In this document: positions 9,614-18,901 of the stretch, one piece after another
How positions within the stretch are numbered: position 1 is the stretch's first letter
How the letters are laid out: each line of letters begins with the position of its first letter
Origin: 21-14-0-10-47-8 sp966211795
GTDB lineage: Bacteria > Bdellovibrionota > Bdellovibrionia > Bdellovibrionales > Bdellovibrionaceae
Assembly (NCBI GenBank): GCA_966211795.1
Contig: CBIHNW010000015.1
Coordinates: 62,001-126,000 of the forward strand
Reading direction: 5' to 3'
DNA length: 64,000 nt
Notes under the pieces: model-generated
The model's input: the letters and a program-made list of their open reading frames with translations, nothing else
Told to the model about the DNA's origin: nothing
The model's database searches: none
Position numbers and translations under genes: made by a program

Positions 9614-11896
9614 ATGCAAAGATCCAAAAGCTTGATTTCAACACATTTTGTTCCCTTGAAAGCCGGAAAGCCCCAGCCTGCGGAAAAACTGTTTCGGTGG
9701 AAAAAAGTGGATTGTGAAATTCTGAGCCGCTCGGGCGAAGCGGTGTTTTCGATGAAAGGCGTCGAAGCGCCCGAGGGATGGTCCCAATTGGCCGTCGAAA
9801 TTGCGGCCAGCAAATACTTTCGAAAAAATGGGGTCCGGGGCTCGCGGACGGGCTCTGAAACTTCGATTCGCCAGTTGGTGAATCGGGTCGTCAGCGCCAT
9901 CGTCGAAAGTGGCCGGAAGCAAAAATATTTCAACGATGCCAAGTCCGCGAATGTCTTTCGTGAGGAGCTCACTTACATCTTGCTTGCGCAAAAAGCATCG
10001 TTCAACAGTCCGGTGTGGTTTAACTGTGGATTGTTCCAGTCCTATGGAATTGAAACCGATTCGTCGCATTTTGCTTGGGACGTGAAGAAAAAAAACGTTC
10101 GTGCGGTCCAAGGCGCTTACCAGAATCCCCAGGTCTCGGCGTGCTTCATCCAAAAAGTCGAAGATGATTTGGAAAGCATCTTTGATCTTCTCAAGAATGA
10201 AGCGAAACTTTTTAAATTCGGCTCGGGCAGCGGCACCAATTTTTCGAATCTGCGCAGCAAGTACGAATTGCTTTCCGGTGGTGGCACCAGCTCGGGTCTG
10301 ATTTCTTTTCTCGAAGTTTTGGATCGGGGCGCGGGCTCCATCAAATCCGGCGGCGTCACCCGGCGCGCGGCCAAGATGGTCTGTCTTGACGTGGATCATC
10401 CCGAAATTTTGGATTTCATCGATTGGAAATACAAGGAAGAGAAAAAAGCTCAGGCCTTGATCCGCGCTGGCTACGAGTCCGATTTTGAGGGCGAGGCCTA
10501 CCACACGGTTTCGGGACAAAACGCCAACAACTCGGTGCGGGTGAGCGATCTGTTTATGAAATGGGTCGAGCAAAACAAAAATTGGAAATTAAAGGCGCGC
10601 ACCAATGGTCAAGTGATTCAAGAAATCCCGGCTCGTGAGGTCTGGAAAAAAATCATCTCGAGCAGTTGGTTTTGTGCGGATCCCGGTCTTCAGTTTCACG
10701 ATACGATTCAAGCCTGGCACACCTGTCCCCAGTCTGGTGAAATCCGCGGCAGCAACCCCTGCAGCGAGTATATGTTCCTGGATGATTCCGCCTGCAACCT
10801 GGCGAGCTTAAATCTCCTTTCGTTTCAAGATGTCGACGGCAGCTTCGATTGGGCTTCTTACGAGCACACGGCGCGGGTGATGTTGATCGCGCAAGACATC
10901 CTGGTTGATTTTGCCAGTTATCCCACTTTGAAAATCGCGCAGAACAGTCATGATTATCGACCGCTTGGTTTGGGCTTTGCGGGACTGGGCGCTTTTTTGA
11001 TGCGGCGGGGTTTACCCTATGATTCAGCGGCGGCACGTTCATGGGCAGGGGCATTGACGGCAAACCTGCACGGCATCGCTTACCTGACCAGTGCAGAATT
11101 GGCAGCAAAGATGGGTGCCTTTGCCGGTTACCGAAAAAATAAATCGGCAATGACCAAGGTGATTCGAAAACATAAAGCCGCGTTGAAAAGTATCGAATGG
11201 TCTTTTCTGCCTCTGCAAACCAAAGCACGCTTGCTTGAAATTTACGACCAACTCTCAAGTCTCGGAGCCAAGGCTGGTTTCCGAAATTCGCAAGTGACCG
11301 TGATGGCCCCGACGGGAACCATCGGGTTGGTGATGGATTGTGACACCACCGGGGTCGAACCTGAATTTTCATTGGTGAAATTTAAAAAGATGGTCGGTGG
11401 CGGAAAAGTTCAAATCGTGTCTCAATCCGTGCATCAGGCGCTCACGAGATTGGGATATTCTCCAGCGCAAATCACCAAGATCGAAAAGCATGTGAACGAG
11501 ACGGGGATGATCGAAGATGCTCCGGGAATGCAAGCCCAACATCTACCGGTTTTTGATTGCGCGAATAAGAATGGCCTGACGGGCCAACGCTATTTGCGTC
11601 CCGAAGCCCATCTCTTGATGATGGCGGCCATTCAACCTTTTCTGAGCGGCGCGATTTCGAAGACGGTGAATCTTCCGAATGAAAGCACGTCAGAAGATGT
11701 GTCGCGAATTTACAAAGAGGCCTGGCGGTTGGGATTAAAGGCGATCGCCATCTACCGAGATGGCTCGAAGCTCAGTCAACCCCTGACGGTGAAAGAAGGC
11801 GGACCGGTCTGCCCCGAATGCGGCGGCACCACCGAGGTCTCAGGAAATTGCTATCGCTGCGTCAATTGTGGATTCACCACCGGCTGTGTCAGTTAA
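9614..11896 (+). CDS. nrdJ: Adenosylcobalamin-dependent (class II) ribonucleotide reductase
   Basis: A 760-residue enzyme that reduces ribonucleotides to deoxyribonucleotides using a B12-derived radical. Visible features: NSPVWFNCG and SACFIQ near 120-175, the active-site NPCSEYMFLDDSACNLASLN (~375-395), the phosphate-binding MAPTGTIG (~565), and a C-terminal zinc-ribbon-like segment with CPECGG and CYRCVNCG that carries the redox cysteines. The length fits the compact NrdJ group. AGGA precedes the ATG. No cobalamin riboswitch was recognised in the 190 bp upstream. The stop shares bases with the convergent lipocalin gene. Confidence 0.95.
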   Translation: MQRSKSLISTHFVPLKAGKPQPAEKLFRWKKVDCEILSRSGEAVFSMKGVEAPEGWSQLAVEIAASKYFRKNGVRGSRTGSETSIRQLVNRVVSAIVESGRKQKYFNDAKSANVFREELTYILLAQKASFNSPVWFNCGLFQSYGIETDSSHFAWDVKKKNVRAVQGAYQNPQVSACFIQKVEDDLESIFDLLKNEAKLFKFGSGSGTNFSNLRSKYELLSGGGTSSGLISFLEVLDRGAGSIKSGGVTRRAAKMVCLDVDHPEILDFIDWKYKEEKKAQALIRAGYESDFEGEAYHTVSGQNANNSVRVSDLFMKWVEQNKNWKLKARTNGQVIQEIPAREVWKKIISSSWFCADPGLQFHDTIQAWHTCPQSGEIRGSNPCSEYMFLDDSACNLASLNLLSFQDVDGSFDWASYEHTARVMLIAQDILVDFASYPTLKIAQNSHDYRPLGLGFAGLGAFLMRRGLPYDSAAARSWAGALTANLHGIAYLTSAELAAKMGAFAGYRKNKSAMTKVIRKHKAALKSIEWSFLPLQTKARLLEIYDQLSSLGAKAGFRNSQVTVMAPTGTIGLVMDCDTTGVEPEFSLVKFKKMVGGGKVQIVSQSVHQALTRLGYSPAQITKIEKHVNETGMIEDAPGMQAQHLPVFDCANKNGLTGQRYLRPEAHLLMMAAIQPFLSGAISKTVNLPNESTSEDVSRIYKEAWRLGLKAIAIYRDGSKLSQPLTVKEGGPVCPECGGTTEVSGNCYRCVNCGFTTGCVS

Positions 11897-12405
11897 GAAA
11901 CGGGATCCCAGATCTGCGGAACTTTTCGCAACGTCGAAAGGTCATAGTCCCAGCCTTCCAGTTTTTTCAGCAGCATCAGGTAGGTCTCATCATCGAGATG
12001 GGGCTTTCGTGCCAAGAGCCAGATGAAATTTTTCGAAGTGGTGCCAATCAAAGTCCAACTGTAATCCGAAGCGACTTCGAGAACCTGGTAATTGAATTTC
12101 ATTGGCCAAAAAAATTGAACTTTCCATTCTGCATTGCTTTGTCGGTCGCTGATCCAAGCTTTCTGTGGATAGTGTTTCAGCGGGCCATCGGATGAACCTT
12201 CATTGTGATGGTACAGGATATCAAGCCGTTCATCAGCCGGGTTCCAGTGAAAGGACTCGACCGCATTCGTCGCGTTGGTTTCAAACGGTGTCGGAATGTG
12301 AGCGATGACGTACCAATCTCCCATGAATTGATCGAGATCGACAAATAAAGCGTGCGGCAGTGGGGATTGCTTATGGTGACTGTTTGTTTGGGACTGAGAA
12401 ATCAT
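11893..12405 (-). CDS. Blc-type bacterial lipocalin (cytoplasmic form)
   Basis: A 170-residue lipocalin-fold protein. It has the signature GDWYVIAHIPTPFE (~29-42), and the strand-rich pattern ends with YLMLLKKLEGWDYD, typical of the Blc/apolipoprotein D group, which binds lipids or other hydrophobic molecules. Unlike E. coli Blc there is no signal peptide or lipobox, so it appears to stay in the cytoplasm unless the start is wrong. Its start lies 35 bp inside the preceding CinA-like gene on the same strand, so the two are translationally coupled. Its stop overlaps that of nrdJ (TTAA). Confidence 0.85.
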   Translation of the reverse strand: MISQSQTNSHHKQSPLPHALFVDLDQFMGDWYVIAHIPTPFETNATNAVESFHWNPADERLDILYHHNEGSSDGPLKHYPQKAWISDRQSNAEWKVQFFWPMKFNYQVLEVASDYSWTLIGTTSKNFIWLLARKPHLDDETYLMLLKKLEGWDYDLSTLRKVPQIWDPVS

Positions 12406-13516
12406 CGGACAACTCCTTCATCCAAAAAACTAGAGCCATTTCAGCATAGAACTGTTGCTCTCGCTCTTTTAAAAGAAAGGACTTGTAAGGTGACATGAAA
12501 ATTTGATTTCGCGTTTGGCCGTGATGTCTCATGGCAGCCCGGCCCGAAGAAAAACTGTCTTCTTTCAAAGTGAGCGAGAGCACATTTCCGGGAAGGTCTC
12601 CGACCTCGATATCGCTCGAAAAATGCAGCTTTCGCTCTTTCAACAAGGGCTGACAGTAAGGAAAGAGTCGCTTCAATAAAAAAGATCCCGGGATCTGGTC
12701 GCAAATCCACACATGGTCAAATTTTCGCAAGAATCCAGCAACGATTTCGGCCGCGTCCTCGCTATTTCGCAAAATGGAAATGGGTCCAATGGCCGCTTCG
12801 ACCGCTTGAATCCATTTCTGTGCTTTTCCATTTTCTGATTTGAGAAAACTCATTTTCACTTCGACGAAGGGCATGTGCACGCGGTAGCCTTTTTCCACAA
12901 AATCACAGCCCTTTAATGCGGCCTCGACTTTGTCGGCGACATCGGATTCTCCTAAGCCAATCGTATCCCAAGAGAGCGTGATCAATGCATCAACGGTGGC
13001 CGTTTTCTTTTGCAGATAAGATTGCAGATGATCTTGCCAGATGGCTTCGATCTCGCGCGGTGGCCCCGGCAAAACGAAGATCGTTTTTCCCTGGTGTTCA
13101 ATTTGAAAAGCATTGGCAGTTCCCATGCGATTTTTGAGAATCATCGAGCCTTCCGGAAAATAACATTGCTGCTTCTGAATTTCTTTGGCTTCAATGCCAC
13201 GCGGAATCAGTCGCTCTTGAATGTGCGTCCATGAAGCCTCGTCCCATATCATCTGACGATTGAGCCACTGTGCCACAATTTCACGAGTGAAGTCGTCGCT
13301 GGTTGGACCCAATCCTCCCGTGACAAAAAGCAAATCAGAGCGGTCCCAGCAAAATTGCAATGCCTGCAAAATCAGCTCTTTCTCGTCGGGAACAACCAAA
13401 TGCATCGACGTGGGAACGCCGAATTTCATCATGGATTCGGAAATCCACTGTCCGTTGCGATTTAAAATTTGTCCGTTGGTCAATTCGGTACCAACACCCA
13501 GCACGCTGATTTTCAT
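12371..13516 (-). CDS. CinA-like protein: MoaB/Mog domain with degenerate C-terminal domain
   Basis: A 381-residue protein. Residues 1-170 are a MoCF/MoaB-type domain (VLGVGTELTNGQILNRNGQW, VTGGLGPTSDDFT, GTANAF, LPGPPREIE), as in CinA, which hydrolyses ADP-ribose or processes NMN. The C-terminal ~150 residues sit where CinA has its PncC-type nicotinamide-nucleotide amidase. They keep only faint similarity, and the TxES..GG signature is absent, so the amidase is probably lost. The ATG at 13516 matches the family start (MKISVLGVGTEL); longer frames lack support. It overlaps the lipocalin gene. Confidence 0.8.
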   Translation of the reverse strand: MKISVLGVGTELTNGQILNRNGQWISESMMKFGVPTSMHLVVPDEKELILQALQFCWDRSDLLFVTGGLGPTSDDFTREIVAQWLNRQMIWDEASWTHIQERLIPRGIEAKEIQKQQCYFPEGSMILKNRMGTANAFQIEHQGKTIFVLPGPPREIEAIWQDHLQSYLQKKTATVDALITLSWDTIGLGESDVADKVEAALKGCDFVEKGYRVHMPFVEVKMSFLKSENGKAQKWIQAVEAAIGPISILRNSEDAAEIVAGFLRKFDHVWICDQIPGSFLLKRLFPYCQPLLKERKLHFSSDIEVGDLPGNVLSLTLKEDSFSSGRAAMRHHGQTRNQIFMSPYKSFLLKEREQQFYAEMALVFWMKELSDDFSVPNKQSP

Positions 13517-13594
13517 CGATTTCAAGGGTAGCGATGATTGCCAAAGCAATCACGGGATGGCAGACTGCATTAGCCGAATTACAAGGAGTTTCGC

Positions 13595-14809
13595 ATGTCG
13601 ATCACGGTTTCGCTGACGGATTACGACCTTTACAATCCCACCTCCGAGCATGGAATGCTGCGTGAGACGGTGCGCGCCTTTGTTTCTGCCGAAGTCGAGC
13701 CGCAAGCTCACGAGCACGATAAAAAAGAGAAATTCAATCTTCCCTTGTTTCGCAAATTGGGCGAGCTCGGTCTTCTGGGAATCACCGTGCCCGATGCTTA
13801 TGGTGGCGCAGGTATGGATGCGCTCGCCGCCGTCATCGTGCATGAAGAGCTGTCTTATTCCGATCCTGGTTTTTGTCTGGCTTACCTCGCGCACTCGATG
13901 TTGATGGTGAATAACTTTGCGATGAATGCATCGGAAGAGCAAAAGCAGCGCGTGCTTCCCAAAGTATGCAGCGGCGAGTGGGTGGGTGCGATGGCAATGT
14001 CAGAACCCGCCATCGGCACCGACGTGATGGGCATGCAGACAACGGCGGTTCGTCAGGGTGATTCTTATATTTTAAATGGTCGCAAGATGTGGATCACCAA
14101 CGGAACTTTGGATGACAATAAAACTCCGGCCGATTGCGTTTTGGTTTACGCCAAGACCGGAGAAAAAAATGGCCGCGCTTTGATTTCGACATTTTTGGTC
14201 GAGAAAACTCATCCCGGTTACGTTGTTGGACAAAAGATCACCGATAAGCTCGGAATGCGCGCATCGAACACGGCCGAATTGGTTTTCGATAACTGCAAAG
14301 TTCCCGCATCCGCATTGCTGGGGCACGAAGGTGATTCCATGCTGCACATGATGCGAAATCTCGAGATCGAGCGTCTGACGTTAGCGGCGATGGGGCTTGG
14401 GATCGCCAAGCGCTCGCTTGAAATCATGAATCGTTACGCACAAGAGCGAGAAGCTTTCGGCAAACCGCTTTCTGCTTTCGGGCAAATGCAAAAGTACATC
14501 GCCGAAAGTTATGCCGAATACAAAGCGGCCCGCGCTTACGTCTACGAAACTGCACGCTTGATGCGATTGGATCGCGAAGGCAATCGCCTGGATTCCGATG
14601 GCGCTAAGATGATCGCCACCACCATGTCAAAAAACGTGGCGGACCGAGCGATCCAAGTCTTAGGCGGCTACGGTTACGTCGGCGAGTACACGGTTGAACG
14701 CCTGTGGCGGGACGCAAAGCTGCTCGAAATCGGCGGCGGTACACTCGAAGCACACCAAAAAAACATCGCCCGCGACCTCGCCAAAAACTCGGCACCGATC
14801 ATGCGCTAA
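13595..14809 (+). CDS. Acyl-CoA dehydrogenase
   Basis: A 404-residue flavoenzyme that introduces a 2,3-double bond into an acyl-CoA in beta-oxidation or branched amino acid breakdown. It carries family signatures AMSEPAIGTDVMGMQT (FAD contact), KMWITNG and the C-terminal QVLGGYGYVGEYTVERLWRD. Overall it is closest in look to isovaleryl- or short-chain enzymes, but the substrate cannot be fixed. The start has AAGGAG upstream. It is divergent from the cinA-like gene; no electron transfer flavoprotein gene is adjacent. Confidence 0.93.
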   Translation: MSITVSLTDYDLYNPTSEHGMLRETVRAFVSAEVEPQAHEHDKKEKFNLPLFRKLGELGLLGITVPDAYGGAGMDALAAVIVHEELSYSDPGFCLAYLAHSMLMVNNFAMNASEEQKQRVLPKVCSGEWVGAMAMSEPAIGTDVMGMQTTAVRQGDSYILNGRKMWITNGTLDDNKTPADCVLVYAKTGEKNGRALISTFLVEKTHPGYVVGQKITDKLGMRASNTAELVFDNCKVPASALLGHEGDSMLHMMRNLEIERLTLAAMGLGIAKRSLEIMNRYAQEREAFGKPLSAFGQMQKYIAESYAEYKAARAYVYETARLMRLDREGNRLDSDGAKMIATTMSKNVADRAIQVLGGYGYVGEYTVERLWRDAKLLEIGGGTLEAHQKNIARDLAKNSAPIMR

Positions 14810-15097
14810 GAACCTTGTCTTCGGAGAGTAGACTTCGAGAGCGCTCCGTGTGCCACTGTTGGATTTTTGACCAACATATTGGATTTTAAATGGCGGTCAC
14901 TCTCGAGATAGGTTAGAATGTCAGCATCTGGACGGACAGCCAATAAGACCACTTGCTCCCAAACTCTACCAAGACAATCCAGAATCCCTCACGCTCTTCA
15001 ACTCAAACCCTCCAAACGACATCAACCAGTTGGTTGAGTGTCAATTGAGGGGCATTTCCATTCTCCTTCTCTACAGCCACCCTTGTTTCCCCACAAG

Positions 15098-15868
15098 ATG
15101 CGGACCCGGCTCCTCGACGCGATTGCAAAATCATTCAAGGGGTGGGATAAGCAGGCCCAGATGTTTCCATTTCAAGAACAAATCCTGATTGATCACCAAT
15201 ACAAAGCCCCTTACCAAGAGGTTTTGAAGCATGTATGGCCGCTTTTGACCGAAGAGCGTCGAGCGAAAATCGAGCGGGTGGTGCAGGGGCGATGTTTTTC
15301 TAATGTCGTGGTGATGGAATGCATCTACGACCGCGGAAATATCAGTGCGGTCATGCGATCAGCCGAAGCCATGGGCTTAGGGCAAATCCATTTGATCGAG
15401 CAGCAAGGCGATAAGTTTCGCGAAAGTCAGCGCACCACCGCCGGTGCCGACAAATGGGTCGAAGTGCAAAAGTGGAAACAAACCACCGATTGCATCAAAT
15501 CGTTGAAAGCCCAAGGCAAACAAATCATCGTCACGCATTTAGACTCGACATCTAAGCCGATTGCAGAAATCGATTTCTCAAAGCCTTCGGCATTGGTTCT
15601 GGGAAACGAGAAAGATGGAGTTTCGAAAGAAATGATTGAAGCCGCCGATCACCGGGTGATCATCCCGATGGAAGGTTTTGTGCAAAGCTATAACATATCG
15701 GTGGCAGGCGCCTTGTGCTTCTATCAGATGTACCAAAGTCATCTCTTGAAAACGGGCCGTGCCGGAGATTTGACCGACACTGAAAAAGATATCCTGAAAG
15801 CGGTCTACGCCGCCCGAACCCTGGATTCCAGCCGCCAAATTTTGGAAGCCATTGCCAGCAAGGGCTAA
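15098..15868 (+). CDS. TrmH-family tRNA/rRNA 2'-O-ribose methyltransferase (SpoU)
   Basis: A 256-residue SPOUT methyltransferase. It shows the three SpoU motifs: DRGNISAVMRSAEAMGLGQI (~88-107), LVLGNEKDGVS and MEGFVQSYNISVAGALCFYQ. The ~70-residue N-terminal helix region with EERRAKIERVV resembles TrmH, which makes Gm18 in tRNA; that exact assignment is probable, not proven. A GTG at 15038 would add 20 residues, and neither start has a good ribosome site. The perfect dyad TCAACCA-GT-TGGTTGA at 15022-15037 sits just before the GTG. Confidence 0.88.
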   Translation: MRTRLLDAIAKSFKGWDKQAQMFPFQEQILIDHQYKAPYQEVLKHVWPLLTEERRAKIERVVQGRCFSNVVVMECIYDRGNISAVMRSAEAMGLGQIHLIEQQGDKFRESQRTTAGADKWVEVQKWKQTTDCIKSLKAQGKQIIVTHLDSTSKPIAEIDFSKPSALVLGNEKDGVSKEMIEAADHRVIIPMEGFVQSYNISVAGALCFYQMYQSHLLKTGRAGDLTDTEKDILKAVYAARTLDSSRQILEAIASKG

Positions 15869-15886
15869 ATCCATTAAAAGCCAAGC

Positions 15887-16387
15887 ATGGCAAAAACTAG
15901 AAACTCTGAATTGAAGTCCTTTGCTTTGGGTCAAAAATCCGAAGTTCCCGCAACCTACGCTCCGGAAGTGCTCGAGGCTTTCGATAACAAGAATCCAAAA
16001 AGCATCGCCTGGACCAGCCTGATCTGCACCGAGTTCACTTCGCTTTGTCCGAAAACGGGGCAGCCTGACTTCGCTAAAATCTACATCAACTATATCGCCG
16101 ATAAAAAGATGGTCGAAAGCAAGTCTTTGAAATTGTACCTTTTTAGCTTTCGCAATCATGGCGATTTTCATGAAGACTGCGTGCTAACAATTTGTGACGA
16201 TCTTTTTAAACTGATGAAGCCCAAATACATCGAAGTCATGGGTGAATTCACGCCTCGTGGAGGCATCGCGATTTTTCCCTTCGCTTCCAGCAGCAATTCG
16301 GAAGAAGCTTTTCGCGACATGAAGACCCTGCGCATGATGAACTACTCGCCGGGCAAATATTCAATGGAGCTTTCAAAGCTTTATTAG
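15887..16387 (+). CDS. queF: NADPH-dependent 7-cyano-7-deazaguanine (preQ0) reductase
   Basis: A 166-residue type I QueF that reduces preQ0 to preQ1 in queuosine biosynthesis. The catalytic Cys54 (TSLCPKTGQPDF), Asp61, the QueF motif ESKSLKLYLFSFRNHGDFHE (77-96) and the substrate Glu are all present. It starts 18 bp after the TrmH-type gene, so the two RNA-modification genes are likely co-transcribed. No other que genes are in the window. Confidence 0.95.
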   Translation: MAKTRNSELKSFALGQKSEVPATYAPEVLEAFDNKNPKSIAWTSLICTEFTSLCPKTGQPDFAKIYINYIADKKMVESKSLKLYLFSFRNHGDFHEDCVLTICDDLFKLMKPKYIEVMGEFTPRGGIAIFPFASSSNSEEAFRDMKTLRMMNYSPGKYSMELSKLY

Positions 16388-16430
16388 AAGCGAATCCCGA
16401 GAAAGCTGTCTCAGGATGCTTAGAAACGGT

Positions 16431-16448
16431 GCCTGGAGCAATCCAGGC
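16431..16448. repeat. GCAA-tetraloop hairpin after queF
   Basis: GCCTGGA-GCAA-TCCAGGC: a 7-bp perfect stem with a GNRA loop, 43 bp past the queF stop. No T tract follows on either strand, so it is at best part of an atypical terminator. Confidence 0.5.
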
Positions 16449-16468
16449 TCCAGAGAGCAAACCAGTCT

Positions 16469-16522
16469 CCAATGAGCAACCCCGACGCCAATGAGCAACC
16501 CCGACGCCAATGAGCGATCGGG
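16469..16522. repeat. 19-bp tandem repeat, about 2.7 copies
   Basis: CCAATGAGCAACCCCGACG occurs at 16469-16487 and 16488-16506. A third, diverging copy starts at 16507 (CCAATGAGCGATCGGGG). It lies between convergent queF and a minus-strand gene, and the unit is non-coding. Confidence 0.85.
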
Positions 16523-16541
16523 GTTCCCGTCAATACAACCA

Positions 16542-17090
16542 TTACATCAATTGGACAGGCTGAACGGCGCAATTCACGGTCGCCCAGGTCATGTATTCTT
16601 GTGAGCAATAAGCCTGAGATTCTTTCGACATCAAAGGTGGCATGCAGTCGACCTGTTCTTTGCAAACGAATGCCGAAGATGCGGCTGGATTTTTAACGAT
16701 TTCAACAGTGGATCCTGCCGGCACGAGCACCTTCACGAAAATCGACTGGCCTGAATCGGCATTCAAATTAAACTTGAGACCATCTTGCGCTAATTTTTTT
16801 CCGCTGAAGGGCGGGCACATCACGGCCGGAAATGCCATGGCCTGGGCCGAAACAAAAACTTCGCCGGTCTGTTTGTTCGCCGTGTACGAATACTCTTTTG
16901 AAAGTCCGTGACAGTCAACTTGCACCATCTTGTAATTCACGCGCACTTCCAGTGAAGAGACATCAGATCTGGCGATAATGTACGACTCCATTTGCACCGG
17001 ATAAGAAGACGTCAGCTTCTCGACGTTTTCTTGCGCGGTCGCCGTCATCGTCATCATTCCCAATGCCAATACGATTAACATTTTCATCAT
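16542..17090 (-). CDS. Secreted cysteine-containing protein of unknown function
   Basis: A 182-residue protein that I do not recognise. It has a signal peptide (MMKMLIVLALGMMTMTATAQ, cleavage near residue 20) and at least six cysteines in the mature part, so it is probably an oxidised periplasmic or extracellular protein. AAGGATG lies just before the tandem ATGs (17090 and 17087); either could be used. It resembles in build the secreted protein at 27108-27629 (signal peptide, about 150-residue mature part, final Cys region), but no clear sequence match was established. Confidence 0.7.
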   Translation of the reverse strand: MMKMLIVLALGMMTMTATAQENVEKLTSSYPVQMESYIIARSDVSSLEVRVNYKMVQVDCHGLSKEYSYTANKQTGEVFVSAQAMAFPAVMCPPFSGKKLAQDGLKFNLNADSGQSIFVKVLVPAGSTVEIVKNPAASSAFVCKEQVDCMPPLMSKESQAYCSQEYMTWATVNCAVQPVQLM

Positions 17091-17252
17091 TACATCCTTT
17101 TTTAGGGTTTAAGAACGCGCGACTATACAACAGAAGTTGAGCCGCCACGCCTGTCCGAAAATTCAACAGTAATTTCTTCAGCTAAATAATTTCTAAAGGA
17201 TATTTTTCAGAAAATTTCGTCGGAGGATTCGTTGGAAGGCAGGATTTCGTTT

Positions 17253-18893
17253 TTAGTGCTCTTCAAGCGGAATTTCGATCACGAAGCTGGTGTTGCGGCA
17301 TTCGCGGTCGTACCACAACCGGCCGCCGTGTTCTTCAATGATGCCCCTCGAAATCGAAAGTCCGAGGCCCGTGCCCCGGCCGACCTCCTTTGTGGAGAAA
17401 AAGGGATCCATCATCCGTTCGGCAATCTGCGAGGGAATGCCATGGCCACTGTCCGTAATGCGCAAGGCAATCGCGCCATTGCGAAACGAAACATTCAGTT
17501 CGATCCACGGATCGTTGGTATTCACGATGGCATCGAAACTGTTGTTGAAGAGATTCAGTAAAACTTGGGAAATTTGCGAGGGTCGGCAGCGCAATGACAG
17601 AATGTGGTCAATGCCCTTGATCCGGAAATCAACGCCGTAGCGCTTGAATTTTTCCAGGCACAATTCCAGCGTTTCGTCGATGATCGGGTTGAGCTCGCAA
17701 GAAATCATGGGGTCGTTATCCGCATTTCGTGAGAAGGCGCGAAGACCACGAATGATTTTCGCGATTCGCTCGACCGTGTTCTCGATTTTCGCAAGCTCCA
17801 GCAGCGCCCACTCTTTTTCGAATTCGTTGGTGTTCAGGCGCGACTTGAGCTGATTGGCGCGATTCAAGATGATGGTCAGCGGATTGTTGATCTCATGGGC
17901 GACCCCGCTGGCCATCTCACCAAGAGAAGCCATCTTCGAATTGGCGACCGCTTTTGCGCGCTCTTGATCCAATTTCCTGTTGGCGATCACTTTGTCGGTT
18001 ACGTCCCAGTTCAGACCCGTCATCCGAATCGGGTCGCCGTGCTCATCGCGCACGACGTAACCGATGGCCGCGATATAGCGGATTTCACCATGGCGGATGA
18101 TGCGAAATTGGTGATCGAAGGTGGCGTTGTGCTCGAACACCTGATGAATGGCCTTGATCAAGCCGTCGAGATCTTCCGGGTGGCAAAGCTTCTCTAAATC
18201 TGAAAAATGTCCGCGGGTTTCGGACTTTTCGACGCCGAAGATTTCAAACATCGTATTGTCCCAGATCAACTGATCCGCTTGCACGTACCAATCCCAAACG
18301 CCCATGCGCTGAGATTGCAGCGCCAGATTCAGGCGTTCCTGCGAAGACTGCAGCTCGGCCAAAATAGATTTGGTGGTGCGCTGAGACCAGTATCTTTCCA
18401 AAGCGACGGCGGCCAAGCTGGTCAAGGTTTGAAACAATGGAATCTCTTGTGGTTCTCCTTCGAGCGTGCGCGGGAAGTAGAACGAAAAAACACCGAGCAG
18501 ATCATTTTTCGTCGACAGAATTGGCAGCGACACGATGGCGCGAATGCCGTTAGTGCTGGCTTGAATCAGGTTTTCGTTCGCCTTGGATTCGTCCTTGCCG
18601 ATATCTCCGCAGATGACCTGCTGTTTGTGAAAGGCGGCCTGACTGCACGTGGTGGTATCGGGGCGAATGGCGATGCGTTTGTCAGGATTGTCCGGCTTTA
18701 ATGGTAAAGATGGGCACGAGCCCGGTAGCAGGTATCCCGAATCAGGGTCGTACATCAAAAGGATACAGCGGACCTCAGGTAAAGTTTTTTCCGTGAACAG
18801 GGTCAGCTTTTCCAGCACGCGATTGATGTTCGCCTCGACCAGAAGACTCTGGATCAAGTGAACGGGAATCGCGTGATTTTCGGGCTGATGCAT
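17253..18893 (-). CDS. Soluble sensor histidine kinase (GAF, PAS, HisKA, HATPase)
   Basis: A 546-residue kinase without membrane helices. It has an N-terminal GAF domain (~15-180), a PAS/PAC domain (~200-310, with QLIWDNTMFEIFGVEKSE), HisKA with H333 (GVAHEINNPL, the NtrB-like type) and HATPase with NLFNNSFDAI, DSGHGI and GRGTGLGLSIS. The ATG at 18893 has GAGGAA upstream. It starts 8 bp after the stop of the fused rRNA-modification gene and is probably in its operon. No response regulator is adjacent, so the partner is unknown. Confidence 0.92.
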   Translation of the reverse strand: MHQPENHAIPVHLIQSLLVEANINRVLEKLTLFTEKTLPEVRCILLMYDPDSGYLLPGSCPSLPLKPDNPDKRIAIRPDTTTCSQAAFHKQQVICGDIGKDESKANENLIQASTNGIRAIVSLPILSTKNDLLGVFSFYFPRTLEGEPQEIPLFQTLTSLAAVALERYWSQRTTKSILAELQSSQERLNLALQSQRMGVWDWYVQADQLIWDNTMFEIFGVEKSETRGHFSDLEKLCHPEDLDGLIKAIHQVFEHNATFDHQFRIIRHGEIRYIAAIGYVVRDEHGDPIRMTGLNWDVTDKVIANRKLDQERAKAVANSKMASLGEMASGVAHEINNPLTIILNRANQLKSRLNTNEFEKEWALLELAKIENTVERIAKIIRGLRAFSRNADNDPMISCELNPIIDETLELCLEKFKRYGVDFRIKGIDHILSLRCRPSQISQVLLNLFNNSFDAIVNTNDPWIELNVSFRNGAIALRITDSGHGIPSQIAERMMDPFFSTKEVGRGTGLGLSISRGIIEEHGGRLWYDRECRNTSFVIEIPLEEH

Positions 18894-18901
18894 GAAGTTC
18901 C

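Noticed and set aside
9638..10573. 311-codon minus-strand frame
   Set aside because: Antisense of nrdJ, with no ribosome site and no family resemblance.
16469..16522. Tandem repeat considered as a CRISPR remnant
   Set aside because: The units are directly adjacent with no spacers, and no cas genes are nearby.
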